64,000 nt of DNA, from NCBI RefSeq assembly GCF_001653335.1, contig NZ_CP015079.1, positions 2,356,001 to 2,420,000 of the forward strand, written 5' to 3'. Shown piece after piece: positions 9,626 through 18,002 of this stretch; position 1 is the first letter of the stretch; the number at the start of each line of letters is the position of its first letter. The notes under the pieces were generated by a model. That model was not told the DNA's origin. It saw nothing but the letters and a program-made list of their open reading frames with translations, and did not search any database. Made by a program: the position numbers and the translations under genes. Origin of the DNA: Nocardioides dokdonensis FR1436 (GTDB taxonomy: Bacteria > Actinomycetota > Actinomycetes > Propionibacteriales > Nocardioidaceae).

Positions 9626-9993
9626 GGGGCTGATCGGTTTCGACTTGGGACGTTAGTTCCAGGAGAAGCGGGTCGAGAAGCCAGCGTTATCTCGTTAACG
9701 ATCGCTGGAAACCTATAACTGCCAACACCAATCGCAGTTCCTTCGCTCTCGCTGCCTGAGCAGTGACCGAAGCGTCAGACCGGGCACCCGTCTCCGTCCC
9801 GGAACCTGGCGTCGACTAGGAGACTTGCTGTTCAACTGCCGTCAGAGTGGTTGATCGGGACTTAAATCTGACTGAGCCCGTCGGTGACGTGTCTGTGGGA
9901 GCACCGGGGCTGAGAAAGGCGACATCACAGACTGCACCCGGAGAAGACCTGGTTCGACGCTCGAGGACGCGGGTTCGATTCCCGCCAGCTCCA
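9626..9993 (+). ncRNA. ssrA: Transfer-messenger RNA (tmRNA)
   Basis: The acceptor stem forms between GGGGCTG (9626-9632) and CAGCTCC near 9986-9992, with the T-arm GGTTCGATTCC just before, and the discriminator A at 9993. The CCA end is not encoded and must be added. The 5' domain has the conserved GATCGGTTTCGACTTGGGAC. The resume codon GCC is at 9721 and the tag frame 9721-9759 reads ANTNRSSFALAA then TGA, ending in the canonical ALAA degron recognised by ClpXP. It rescues stalled ribosomes with SmpB (1859-2338). Its 3' end is the integration site of the island that follows. Confidence 0.97.
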
Positions 9994-10049
9994 CGCGCAG
10001 AACTGCCGGTCACGGTGGGTCACCCCACCGAGATCCAGCCCTCTTGAAC
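9991..10049 (+). repeat. Left attachment-site repeat (attL) of the ssrA island
   Basis: A 59-bp sequence beginning with the last bases of the tmRNA (CCA at 9991-9993) and ending at 10049. It is identical to 19275-19333 and about 95% identical over 55 bp to 16932-16986. Position at the 3' end of ssrA is a classic tyrosine-recombinase target, so this is read as attL. Confidence 0.85.
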
Positions 10050-10084
10050 GAGAGCCTCCCTGACACCCGTCGGGGAGGCTCTCG
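10049..10084 (+). terminator. Terminator-like hairpin after attL
   Basis: A 16-bp stem with a 4-base loop (ACCC) and a single wobble pair, starting at the last base of attL. It most likely terminates ssrA in the present arrangement. It shares its central half and exact geometry with the hairpin at 19333-19368; the outer stem positions differ but remain paired. Confidence 0.75.
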
Positions 10085-10176
10085 TGCTGCGCTCTATCGT
10101 CCTCTGCGACGGTTTGCGCCCCTCTCGGTGGAGCCGTCTTCAAGACCACGTCAGCGATCCCGGTTGTAGTCCAGGC

Positions 10177-10638
10177 GTGATCACCGGGGAGCTCAAGAGC
10201 AAGATCGACACCATCTGGAGCGCCTTCTGGTCTGGGGGTATCGCAACCCCCTCGCGGTCATAGAGCAGATCACCTACCTGCCCTTCATTCGCCGTCTCGC
10301 CGACCTCCAGACCCTGACGGAGCAGAACCAACCGCGCCGGCCAGGCGATCGAGGAGCCGCTTTTCCAGCCAGGGCAGGCCAGAGTTGCGATGGTCGAAGT
10401 TCGAGGACCTCGAGCCTGGCGTGATGCACCAGGTGGTCGGCGAGGGCGTCATCCCATTCCTGCGCAAGCTCGGGGGTGACGGCTCGACCTCCTCGTCGCA
10501 CATGAAGGATGCCCGGTACACCATCCCGGCGCCGGCTCTACTGTCGAAGGTCGTCGACCTGGTCGACGACATCCCGCTGAACGACCGCGACACCACCGGT
10601 GTCCTGTACGAGTACATGGTCGACAAGAACGCCATAGA
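10177..10638 (+). pseudogene. Remnant of type I restriction-modification methyltransferase subunit HsdM (N-terminal part)
   Basis: Starting at the GTG at 10177 the translation gives ITGELKSKIDTIWSAFWSGG. After a one-base loss near 10246 it resumes as PLAVIEQITYLPFIRRLADL, shifts again to AGQAIEEPLFQPGQ, and finally reads LRWSKFEDLEPGVMH, GGDGSTSSSHMKDARYTIP and VLYEYMVDK. Together these are the N-terminal HsdM_N domain of type I DNA methyltransferases, split over three frames by at least three frameshifts. The catalytic domain (NPPY/F region), hsdS and hsdR are absent. The segment 10639-10836 that follows shows nothing recognisable. It is a dead gene, sitting immediately inside the left end of the island. 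Confidence 0.85.
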
Positions 10639-10836
10639 GGGCCCTCCCACCCGCGAGGACCACGCCGACGAGGCCGGGCATCCCTTGTTGCGCCCCGAGC
10701 CGACGGGTGTGACAACGGAATCGCCGGGCGTTGCCGCCGAGCACGCTGCCCCGGTCGACGGTGCTTTCCGCCAAAGCATCCACTCTGCTTCGCCGGTCAT
10801 TAGTGTCGTCTGTGGGATCGCTCTAGGGGGCCGGGG

Positions 10837-12435
10837 ATGGTGGGTCGCGACTGGCCTGGTCGGTCACTTGACCCATGGGACCCCGTACGTCTCGGACGCT
10901 TCGACATCCGGGGCCGCTTGAGCGCTGGTGGCATGGGGGTGGTGTACGCCGCTGAAACCCTGTCGGGGGACCGGGTTGTGATCAAGACGGTCCTCAGTGA
11001 GCACGCCGACAACGCGGACTTCCGACGCAGATTCAGACGTGAGGTCGTCGCGGCATCCGCGGTCGAGAGTCCCTTCCTGGCCAAAATCCTGGCTTCGGAC
11101 GTTGATGATCGGCGTCAGTGGTTGGCCATGGAACACGTGCCGGGACCCACGCTCGACGAACTCGTGCGACAGCACGGTCCGATGACCCCTGCCCAGCAGG
11201 TCGACCTCGCAATCGGCCTGGCCGCGGGGCTCAATGAGTTGCACGCTGCGGGCCTGATCCACCGCGATCTCAAGCCGTCAAACGTGATCTGCACGGATGG
11301 CGGTCCGCGAATTGTTGACTTCGGCATAGCCGTCCTCTCGGGGCTGCCGACCTTCACGGCCACCGGAGTCCTCAGTCCAGGCACCCCAGGGTGGATGGCC
11401 CCAGAACAGTCTGACCCCTCGGTCCGCCCATCCCAGGCCGTCGACTTGTACGCATGGGGATGCCTCTGCTTCTTCGCAGCTGTCGGCACATCGCCAAGGC
11501 AACTCGAGGCTGAGCCCTCGACCGAGCGGGCTACGTGGAGTCGCGAAATGACTACACCGGCGATGCCTGACTCGATGCCGGTCGTCCTTCGTGGCGCAGT
11601 TCAGCGCGCTCTGTGCGCCGAACCGTCCGCCCGGGGTTCTGCCGCGCAGTACCTGGCGATGATGCGGCCACTCGTAACAGCGTTGAACGAGGAAGAAACG
11701 CAGGCGATGCCGGTCGCTGCAGCGGTGGGCGCAAGCTCAACGATGCTCAGTACCAAGGTCGACCCAGCCCCAGATCCGCCGCGAGAGCAGCGCCGCCAAC
11801 GAGGAACCTTCCTCGTCTACGTCACTGCGGCCATCGCAGTGCTGGCGCTCGCGGGCGCCCTGATAGCCACTGTCTCGATCAGGAAAGACGAGGTCGGGAG
11901 CGCAAGCGTGAGTCGCGACTTCGGCAGTGGCAGCACCGCGTCGCCCACCAATGAGCCTCTCTCGAGGACCAAGGCGCCGCAGAGGCCGGCAACCTCGGGA
12001 ACTGCCGAATCGCCCAAGCCCCCCGCGGCGAGGGCCGGCTATCTCCCGATCGGGAGGACAGTCCGACTTGAGTACTTCGACGTTGCAGTCCGCGCGCAGA
12101 GAACGACCCGCACGACCTGGAGTGTGGACGTCAAGGTCTGCTACGCGAGACCCCACGACTCCGCGAACCCCGACGGCACAACCCGTGTGAGTACAGATCC
12201 CTGGGCGATGGACTATCTCAGCACCCGGAGGCAAACCGAGCGCACCTCTATCAGCGAGCTCACAGTCCTTCGCGGTCCTGCGCCGCTGTACACCGAGGCT
12301 CGCCTCAGTCTTGGGGACTGCCGGTCTGGATGGATAACGGTGGGCCGGCCGCGCGGCTCTCGAGGCCTCCTGGGTATGCACTACGCCCCCGCTGACTTTC
12401 CGAGCAGTGCGGCAACCTGGAGATGGGCGATGTAG
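10837..12435 (+). CDS. Transmembrane Ser/Thr protein kinase (PknB-like) with extracellular sensor domain
   Basis: 532 aa from the ATG at 10837, with AGGGGG at 10825-10830 as ribosome binding site. The kinase domain spans about 25-290 and all key residues are present: GRLSAGGMGVVY (glycine loop), VVIKTV (Lys), RREVVAASAV (helix C Glu), HRDLKPSNV, VDFGIAVL and GWMAPEQ. A single transmembrane helix (FLVYVTAAIAVLALAGALIA) follows, then a Ser/Thr/Pro linker and a ~130-residue extracellular domain with two cysteines (VKVCYAR, LGDCRSGW) that could form a disulfide. It should phosphorylate cytoplasmic targets in response to an external signal. It is convergent with the DUF262 pair and more A/T-rich than host genes. 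Whether it works with that pair is unknown. Confidence 0.9.
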   Translation: MVGRDWPGRSLDPWDPVRLGRFDIRGRLSAGGMGVVYAAETLSGDRVVIKTVLSEHADNADFRRRFRREVVAASAVESPFLAKILASDVDDRRQWLAMEHVPGPTLDELVRQHGPMTPAQQVDLAIGLAAGLNELHAAGLIHRDLKPSNVICTDGGPRIVDFGIAVLSGLPTFTATGVLSPGTPGWMAPEQSDPSVRPSQAVDLYAWGCLCFFAAVGTSPRQLEAEPSTERATWSREMTTPAMPDSMPVVLRGAVQRALCAEPSARGSAAQYLAMMRPLVTALNEEETQAMPVAAAVGASSTMLSTKVDPAPDPPREQRRQRGTFLVYVTAAIAVLALAGALIATVSIRKDEVGSASVSRDFGSGSTASPTNEPLSRTKAPQRPATSGTAESPKPPAARAGYLPIGRTVRLEYFDVAVRAQRTTRTTWSVDVKVCYARPHDSANPDGTTRVSTDPWAMDYLSTRRQTERTSISELTVLRGPAPLYTEARLSLGDCRSGWITVGRPRGSRGLLGMHYAPADFPSSAATWRWAM

Positions 12436-12557
12436 CGGACCACGGGATCGAGACGTACCCCCCTCTGCTGGGGGTATGTCCGATGCCAAGGGCCGCGCGC
12501 CCATACCGGTGTGCGTCTGCGGCTTTGGCTTCCAGGCGATGTGCGGCCCTCAAGGCA

Positions 12558-12605
12558 GGGACTGCTGCACGATCAGATGTCACCTACTCGTGCAGCAGCC
12601 CCTTC
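12558..12605. terminator. Bidirectional terminator between the kinase gene and the DUF262 operon
   Basis: Perfect 11-bp stem CTGCTGCACGA (12562-12572) and TCGTGCAGCAG (12588-12598), extended outward by GGG/CCC after a one-base bulge, followed by CCCCTTCTATT. It lies between two converging genes and would serve both. Confidence 0.75.
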
Positions 12606-12634
12606 TATTGCTCTAGGGTCTCGATTCGGAGTCG

Positions 12635-14935
12635 TCAGAGACCGGCGGTGATGAGGTCTCGGAGGATCTCAGCTCCGACCTGCACGCGGTCGACGGTATC
12701 GACGAGCTCACCAGCATGGCTCCTCTGTGGAGTGCGAAGGAGCCAGCCGTCTTCACAGGGTTCCGCACCTGCGGCTTCGCATAGCGCTTTGAGGGTGCCC
12801 TCGTCGCTAGCCGAGTCGCCGTTGCGGAGAGCGAGACCCCCTGAGACGCTTCGGATGCCGACGCGAGAGCGAGCAAGTTCCATCCAGCGTGCGGTCGTGG
12901 AGTAGCCGTAGAACCATGGGTCGCTGACCTCGCTGGGGCGGCCAGCCTCGCTCCAAATCGCGTACAGGTAGGCGTCGCGGTAGTAGCTGCGCTGCACCTT
13001 CTTGCGCAGCATTGTCATCTCGTAGCCGAGTTCGCCGTCCGCTCCGTAGTAGATGCCGGTGTTGCCCTCGCGCATTTCCGGGTATCGGACCAGGTGGTAT
13101 CGCCAATCGAAGCGCTCCTGGTCGGCTCGCGACTTCGTGAAATCGCGAGCGATCTCGCCGAGTGCGATTTCTACGTCTTGCGTATCTGCATCGGCAATGA
13201 GGTCGAGCATCGCGGCGAGCGCTTCACGGGCCGGGGCCAAGACATCCCGATCACCGCGATCGACAAGCACCAAACGCCACACGCTGTCTGTGTTGGGTGA
13301 GCCGAACTGGAACCGGTCCGAGTTCTGGTAGCCGCGTTGGTATGCCCCGCACGCGAGCAGGGTGCCAGTCACGAGGGGCCACCGGGTCGGCTCGAATGCG
13401 GCCTCGAAGGCACTTGCGCGGTGGGAGATGGAGGAGGAGAGGTCGAAGCAGGCCAGCGTGCCGCGCAAGACGGCATGGTCCTCGAGGCGGGCGATGCTCG
13501 GAATCAGTTCGGGATTCAGAGTACGAAGGTCCTGTTTCGCCTTCTCCTCGTTGACTTGGTTGGTGTTGAACGTGGCGAGCGCATCGAAGTCGCCGGTCTG
13601 GATGAACGTCGTGACCTCGTTCACGAACTTCGGCATGTTCGTGACGCGCATCTCGAACTGCGATGCCTCATTGACGTTCCGCAGGCTTCGCAACCGGGCA
13701 GCCACATCCGGGGTCTGGTGCTGTCTGTGCACGAGGACCGCGAGTAGAAGCAACGTGTCGGTCAGAGAGAAGAGCCTGGTTGATCCTCTGAGGTCGCCAT
13801 AGCGATCACAGCAAGCGTGGAAGAGGTCGCTAGTGGCGTTAGCGCCAAAGACCCGCACTCCGTCGCCATCGAGCGTCGTCTTGAAGAGACTCTCGAAGTA
13901 GTCCCTGAGATTGGGCTCTGCGACCCACGTCTCGAATGCTCCGTGCATGAATGAGAGGTGCTCGCGGTGGCGTGGGTTGCCGAGGCCGTAGAGGGCCTTG
14001 GCACGCTTCTCAGGGGTCACGAGGTCGTCGACCCTGGACCAACCTTCACGCCACTCGCAGACCTCCATCAGGAAGTCGAAGTAGCGCATGAACTCGTCGT
14101 CGACGATGTTGTTCTCGCCCCGGTACGGCCACAGGACGTCGGTCCAGTCTCCGTCGATCTTGTGCCCGAAGTCCTCGAACCCGCCGGCCTCGTCCACAAG
14201 TTGTCCCAGGAACGCCTTGAATGCCTCGAACTCGGTGAGAGGCTTCCCGCGGGAGTTCATCTTGATGTAGAGGTCTTCGGCGGCGCCCATGTCGTCGATC
14301 GGTAGCAGCTGGAACCAGATGGCTGGGTTCTCGGCGTCGGACAGCCGTTGCCAGAGCTCATCAGGGCTCTCATCGGCGAAGCGACTCGCGATGGCGTCAA
14401 TGGTCACGAGCATCGCGCGGATCGTCGGGTCGAACTGCCACAGATGCAGGTACCAGCTCTGATCGGTGATCCACGCCGACGGCGGTGTGGAGAGGTCACT
14501 TGGCGGGGGGTGCTTGACCAAGCGTTCGCAGAAGAGTCTGGCGCTTGGCCGCGTGGCGTAGCTGAAGTTCGTCCAGGGTTGCGCTGCGCTGACTTCGCCG
14601 CGACGGAATGCGAGGTACCAATGCAGCAGGAACAGCGTCGTGAGGCGTTGTTGGCCGTCCAACGGCTCGAAGGTGCCGTCGTTATGGACCTCTCCGTAGA
14701 TGAAGTCCAGGCCGACGGAGGTCTCGCCGGTGAGCGCGGCGTGCAGGGCATCCAGGAAAGTGGCTCGAATTGTGGATGTCCGTGTATCCAGGCGCCCCTG
14801 GGCGTAGTCACGCTGGATCAGGGGAATCGCGACTCGCTCCACGGACGGCATGCCATCGATCTGCTCGCCGAACATGGCCTGGAAGGTGGTGCGGTAGCCA
14901 GTCATGTTTTCCTCGTCGGACTCACGGATACTCAT
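12635..14935 (-). CDS. Large DUF262 (GmrS/ParB-Srx-like) protein, downstream gene of a two-gene unit
   Basis: 766 aa. The N-terminal DUF262 domain shows IPLIQRDYAQGR (about residue 37), LDFIYGEVHNDGTFEPLDG and the signature DGQQRLTTLFLLHWYLAF (about 93-110), then the later family motif MNSRGKPLTEFEAFKAFLG. DUF262 is the GmrS-type domain of modification-dependent restriction enzymes, and its DGQQR motif is needed for nucleotide use or sensing in characterised members. The remaining ~500 residues contain no HNH or other nuclease motif I recognise. Its ATG overlaps the stop of the upstream gene by 4 bp (ATGA), so the two proteins are translationally coupled and probably made in fixed ratio. The role in defence is an inference. 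Confidence 0.85.
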   Translation of the reverse strand: MSIRESDEENMTGYRTTFQAMFGEQIDGMPSVERVAIPLIQRDYAQGRLDTRTSTIRATFLDALHAALTGETSVGLDFIYGEVHNDGTFEPLDGQQRLTTLFLLHWYLAFRRGEVSAAQPWTNFSYATRPSARLFCERLVKHPPPSDLSTPPSAWITDQSWYLHLWQFDPTIRAMLVTIDAIASRFADESPDELWQRLSDAENPAIWFQLLPIDDMGAAEDLYIKMNSRGKPLTEFEAFKAFLGQLVDEAGGFEDFGHKIDGDWTDVLWPYRGENNIVDDEFMRYFDFLMEVCEWREGWSRVDDLVTPEKRAKALYGLGNPRHREHLSFMHGAFETWVAEPNLRDYFESLFKTTLDGDGVRVFGANATSDLFHACCDRYGDLRGSTRLFSLTDTLLLLAVLVHRQHQTPDVAARLRSLRNVNEASQFEMRVTNMPKFVNEVTTFIQTGDFDALATFNTNQVNEEKAKQDLRTLNPELIPSIARLEDHAVLRGTLACFDLSSSISHRASAFEAAFEPTRWPLVTGTLLACGAYQRGYQNSDRFQFGSPNTDSVWRLVLVDRGDRDVLAPAREALAAMLDLIADADTQDVEIALGEIARDFTKSRADQERFDWRYHLVRYPEMREGNTGIYYGADGELGYEMTMLRKKVQRSYYRDAYLYAIWSEAGRPSEVSDPWFYGYSTTARWMELARSRVGIRSVSGGLALRNGDSASDEGTLKALCEAAGAEPCEDGWLLRTPQRSHAGELVDTVDRVQVGAEILRDLITAGL

Positions 14936-16695
14936 GCCACGTCCTCCACGTCGACTTCGGCCGCAATGCTGTCGTTCTCCGGCGTGTCCTCGAGCAAATA
15001 CGGCTGAAGTTTCGCGCGTATCGCTGTCAGGTAAGCCTCCCGGTCGCGTCGCCCCCAGAAGTGGATCTGCTGGGCTGCGGTGCTGGTGTCGTAGTACTTC
15101 AGGAACACGTTCCGAGTGCAGACTGGGATGTAGGACCCTCGCTGATCGAGTTCGATCACGTGGCGGCGTTTGACCTCGAACACCGAGTTGTTCAACACGC
15201 TGTTGTCGTCGCGCGAGAGCAGCGCGAGATTGGCGATCGAGTCGATCTCATCATGGTCGGCTGAGGTCGGCCCTTCGGCTTCGTCCGGGTCGGTGCTGTC
15301 GCTGAAGAGCTCAACGAGCTCGAGGTGCAGGGCGTCGAACGAGTCGCTGTTGATCGACGGCAGTGCGTTGTTGATCTTGGCTTGGAGGTCCGCGCGCTGT
15401 TCGGAAGACAGGTTCAGCACTTCCAAGGCGTCGAGGTGCTCCTTCAGCCAGGACGTCCACTGGTCGACTGTGTTCAGACCTTCGGAGCGCTGCGCGTGAA
15501 TGTGCTCGAGGGACCAGAGCCGTTGCACATGTTGACTGAACGAGTACCGCTCAGAGGAGAACTCATTAGTCCGAACGGTCTCGACGTTCATGAGGAGGAG
15601 GACTTGCCTGGTCTTCCTGCTGCCGTAGGTCAGCGCAGCAACTCCTGTCCAGGCGAGACCCAGGCTGCGCCTGATGCGCTCGTTTAGTGCACCGTCGAAG
15701 GCGGACTTTGCTCTGCCGTCGGCCATCTTGACGAGGTCGAAGAACGTTGCCACCTCGGACGCGACGAGGTAGCCGACTTTGTGAAACGAACTCAGATCTT
15801 CGTACCAGCCGAGGATTAGGGAGTGCAGATCAACGACCTTGTCCCACACCGCCTGGGGATCCGACAGGATCAACGGTCGCAAGATCTCGAAGGTGTGGAA
15901 TCGCGGACGGTTCTTGATGTGCGTTCCCGACTCGAGATCAGCAACGGTGTCGAGCAGCAATTCGATCCGGGTTGCCGCTTGGTCGTAGGACGAGCCAGCC
16001 GCGAAGGCCCACACCTCCGGCGACCATAGCTGGCGCTCGATGGTGTCCCACTGCGCCGCGGTCTCGTGCTCGCGCTCGATGCGGGACAGTAGCGATGCCT
16101 TGACTAGCTCGGCGTCTGTGAGCGGAATTCGGCCGACGTTGAGTCGCGTGAAGAGAGCGCGCGAGTCGAACTCAGGTTCCTGCGGCGCCTCGTACCAGAT
16201 CACGAAGACCGTGCTACTCAGAGCCTCTGACAGCTTGTAGGCAGCGAGGTTCGGCTTGGCCTGCTTTGCGAACCAGGACTCGATGGCTGTGAACGCCTCG
16301 AACATGTGGAAGTAGTCGATGTTCTCGTGGCGAAGGTCCTCACGGGGGTCGTCGAGGTACTCCGCGCTGCCCGGCCGGGTCTCGTAGCTGAGGTCATAGT
16401 GAACCTCCGCTTGCGGCATGTAGGCCTTGAGTGCGCGCATCACCAGGTACAGGGTGGTGAGTCGCTGCTGCCCATCGACGAGCTCCCAGCGACCGTCGTC
16501 CATCGGCTTCACCACCACGGGCTGGAGGTAGTAGTTGGCGCCCCCAGCCTCCTGGATGTCGTCCAGAAGCCTCTCCACCTCGTGAGCACCCCAGCGATAG
16601 CCGCGCTGGTAGTCCGGGACGAAGAACGATCCCTTGAGATCGTCGACGAGGCGTGGCTCCAAAAGCGCCGGGGTTCCGAGGTTCATGCGGCACAT
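14932..16695 (-). CDS. DUF262-DUF1524 protein (GmrSD-like restriction endonuclease), upstream gene of a two-gene unit
   Basis: 587 aa from the ATG at 16695, with GGGAGTGAG as ribosome binding site (a second ATG lies at 16686). DUF262 motifs are FFVPDYQRGYRW (24-35), LVDGQQRLTTLYLVMRAL (72-89) and LNVGRIPLTDAELVKASLL (185-203). The C-terminal third carries a GmrD-like His-Me finger (DUF1524) pattern: SLEHIHAQ (395-402), IDSIANLALL (484-493), LNNSVFEVKRR (501-511) and SYIPVCTRNVF. The presumed catalytic His and both Asn positions are kept, so the nuclease looks intact. GmrSD, SspE and BrxU are known DUF262/DUF1524 anti-phage enzymes. Here the domain is fused in one protein and paired with a second, nuclease-less DUF262 protein. 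Confidence 0.87.
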   Translation of the reverse strand: MCRMNLGTPALLEPRLVDDLKGSFFVPDYQRGYRWGAHEVERLLDDIQEAGGANYYLQPVVVKPMDDGRWELVDGQQRLTTLYLVMRALKAYMPQAEVHYDLSYETRPGSAEYLDDPREDLRHENIDYFHMFEAFTAIESWFAKQAKPNLAAYKLSEALSSTVFVIWYEAPQEPEFDSRALFTRLNVGRIPLTDAELVKASLLSRIEREHETAAQWDTIERQLWSPEVWAFAAGSSYDQAATRIELLLDTVADLESGTHIKNRPRFHTFEILRPLILSDPQAVWDKVVDLHSLILGWYEDLSSFHKVGYLVASEVATFFDLVKMADGRAKSAFDGALNERIRRSLGLAWTGVAALTYGSRKTRQVLLLMNVETVRTNEFSSERYSFSQHVQRLWSLEHIHAQRSEGLNTVDQWTSWLKEHLDALEVLNLSSEQRADLQAKINNALPSINSDSFDALHLELVELFSDSTDPDEAEGPTSADHDEIDSIANLALLSRDDNSVLNNSVFEVKRRHVIELDQRGSYIPVCTRNVFLKYYDTSTAAQQIHFWGRRDREAYLTAIRAKLQPYLLEDTPENDSIAAEVDVEDVA

Positions 16696-17451
16696 CTTGA
16701 CTCACTCCCATGGGACACGCCCGGAAGCCGGGCAACTCCGGCGGGGCCACCTCGCACAGCGGACTGAGGGCCGGGGCCGGGGCCTGCGGCCAGTTGGCAG
16801 CGGTCGCGCTCAGAAGCGAGTGACCTCGCGGGCGACCGCCATCGGCGCCGCACGCCGCATCGACGATGCCAAGGTCCAGGAGTTCAAAGGGGCGTACAGG
16901 GCCTGGGCTTCCGGGAACACGCCAAGCACGCGCGCGCAGAACTGCCGGTCCCGGTGGGTCGTCCCACCGAGATCCAGCCCTCTTGAACGCCAGCCGTTCC
17001 GGATATCACGTCAAGGCGGCTATCGTGTCCCGCTGCCCGGGCCGCGCGCTTGCCCCGTGCTCGGCTGGCCCGCAGCGCTGCCGGTGCCGTCGCACCGGAG
17101 TCAGTCAGTGAGAGCTCCTGAGCCGTCGAGTTGGCTCTCGCCATCAAGTGTCCCAGTACGGCAAGTGCCCCTCAGGCTGGATGACATCCCCGATAGCGAC
17201 GATGCGGGCGTCCGGGATGTTGGTACTGGTGTTGGCACCTGCGGGGTCGAATGAGCTGAAGCGTCGCGACGGCCCAGCTCTGGAAAGCCGGCTAAGCGCG
17301 ACGCGACTACTGGAAACTAGGTCGATGTTCTACCGCGTGCAAGGGGCCCACGAGCCCGTTTGATTACAGCCTGCTTCGGCCAGCTGTCTCCACGGCCCCG
17401 CTCTCGGCGTCTGAGCGCCGACTAATCCCTGCCGAGGTCAGTGGAGAAGAA
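16696..17451. other. 756-bp segment without a recognisable gene, containing the internal att-like copy
   Basis: No frame here has convincing family motifs. A frame through about 16815-16925 reads RRIDDAKVQEFKGAYRAWAS and stops after entering the att-like copy at 16932; it looks protein-like and could be the tail of a lost gene, but I cannot name it. From 17000 to 17440 I see nothing beyond a ribosome binding site for the next gene. Confidence 0.5.
16932..16986 (+). repeat. Internal att-like copy
   Basis: 55 bp matching the island end repeats (9995-10049, 19279-19333) with three substitutions clustered in the middle: CCCGG for CACGG, and GTCGTCCC for GTCACCCC. Same orientation as attL and attR. 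Unlike those it is not followed by the conserved hairpin. It marks a junction between two accreted elements or an old excision/integration scar. Confidence 0.8.
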
Positions 17452-17715
17452 GTGGCGGCTCGGTCCGCGAGGGTTGAGCTAGAGCATGCGTTCCAAGCGG
17501 TTCTTGTATACGGGCGACGCCCGAATCACGTTCTCCACCTACTCCTGACAGTGTTTCTCCTAGGCCTGTGGTTGATCGTGTGGGTCCTCGTAGCGATGTC
17601 GGGCGGCGAGCGACGCCGAGTCCTCTCAATCGATGACTTCGGGGCTGTCCGGATTTTTTCGCGGCGCCGAACTAGCGCACACACGTCCGGATTTCGCGTC
17701 AGGCTGACAGTCTGA
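17452..17715 (+). CDS. Small membrane protein
   Basis: 87 aa from GTG at 17452, preceded by GGAGAAGA at good distance. Residues 1-25 are a soluble N-terminal part. A long hydrophobic stretch (NHVLHLLLTVFLLGLWLIVW to VLVAM) follows, then a charged GGERRRVLSIDDFGAV segment. The pattern RRPNHVLHL...GLWLIVW...GGE+R is one I have seen in small actinobacterial and phage-associated membrane proteins; no function is known. The only gene between the internal att copy and the 18-kb gene. It may be a passenger or toxin-like membrane peptide; the latter is speculation. Confidence 0.6.
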   Translation: MAARSARVELEHAFQAVLVYGRRPNHVLHLLLTVFLLGLWLIVWVLVAMSGGERRRVLSIDDFGAVRIFSRRRTSAHTSGFRVRLTV

Positions 17716-18002
17716 CACCGGTCCGCTTCCGCCGCTGCGCAGCTGAGATCAGCGGTACCGGCACGTCCGGGCGGCGACGCCGAGAGTCTCGGAGTCTCGA
17801 CGGGCGAATGCCCAGCTAGCGTCGGGGCTGGTGGAGTAATGAGTGGTCGTGGGGCCCGCTGCCCTCGTGTCAACTGCACAGCTGCTCTCCCTTGCTATTC
17901 GCACAGCAGCGCTCGGCGATCTGCCGAGCGTGGTTGCTGACGCCACGTTGGCGACGCTCATCGGCCTTCTTGACCCCATGGTGCCGACGCTAGGCTGCCT
18001 CG

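Noticed and set aside
9816..10047. Short open frames overlapping ssrA on both strands
   Set aside because: They are explained by the tmRNA structure and the att repeat.
16634..17254. Plus-strand open frame of about 200 codons across the internal att copy
   Set aside because: It starts inside the antisense of a DUF262 gene and runs through a repeat; only a short central part looks protein-like, not enough for a gene call.
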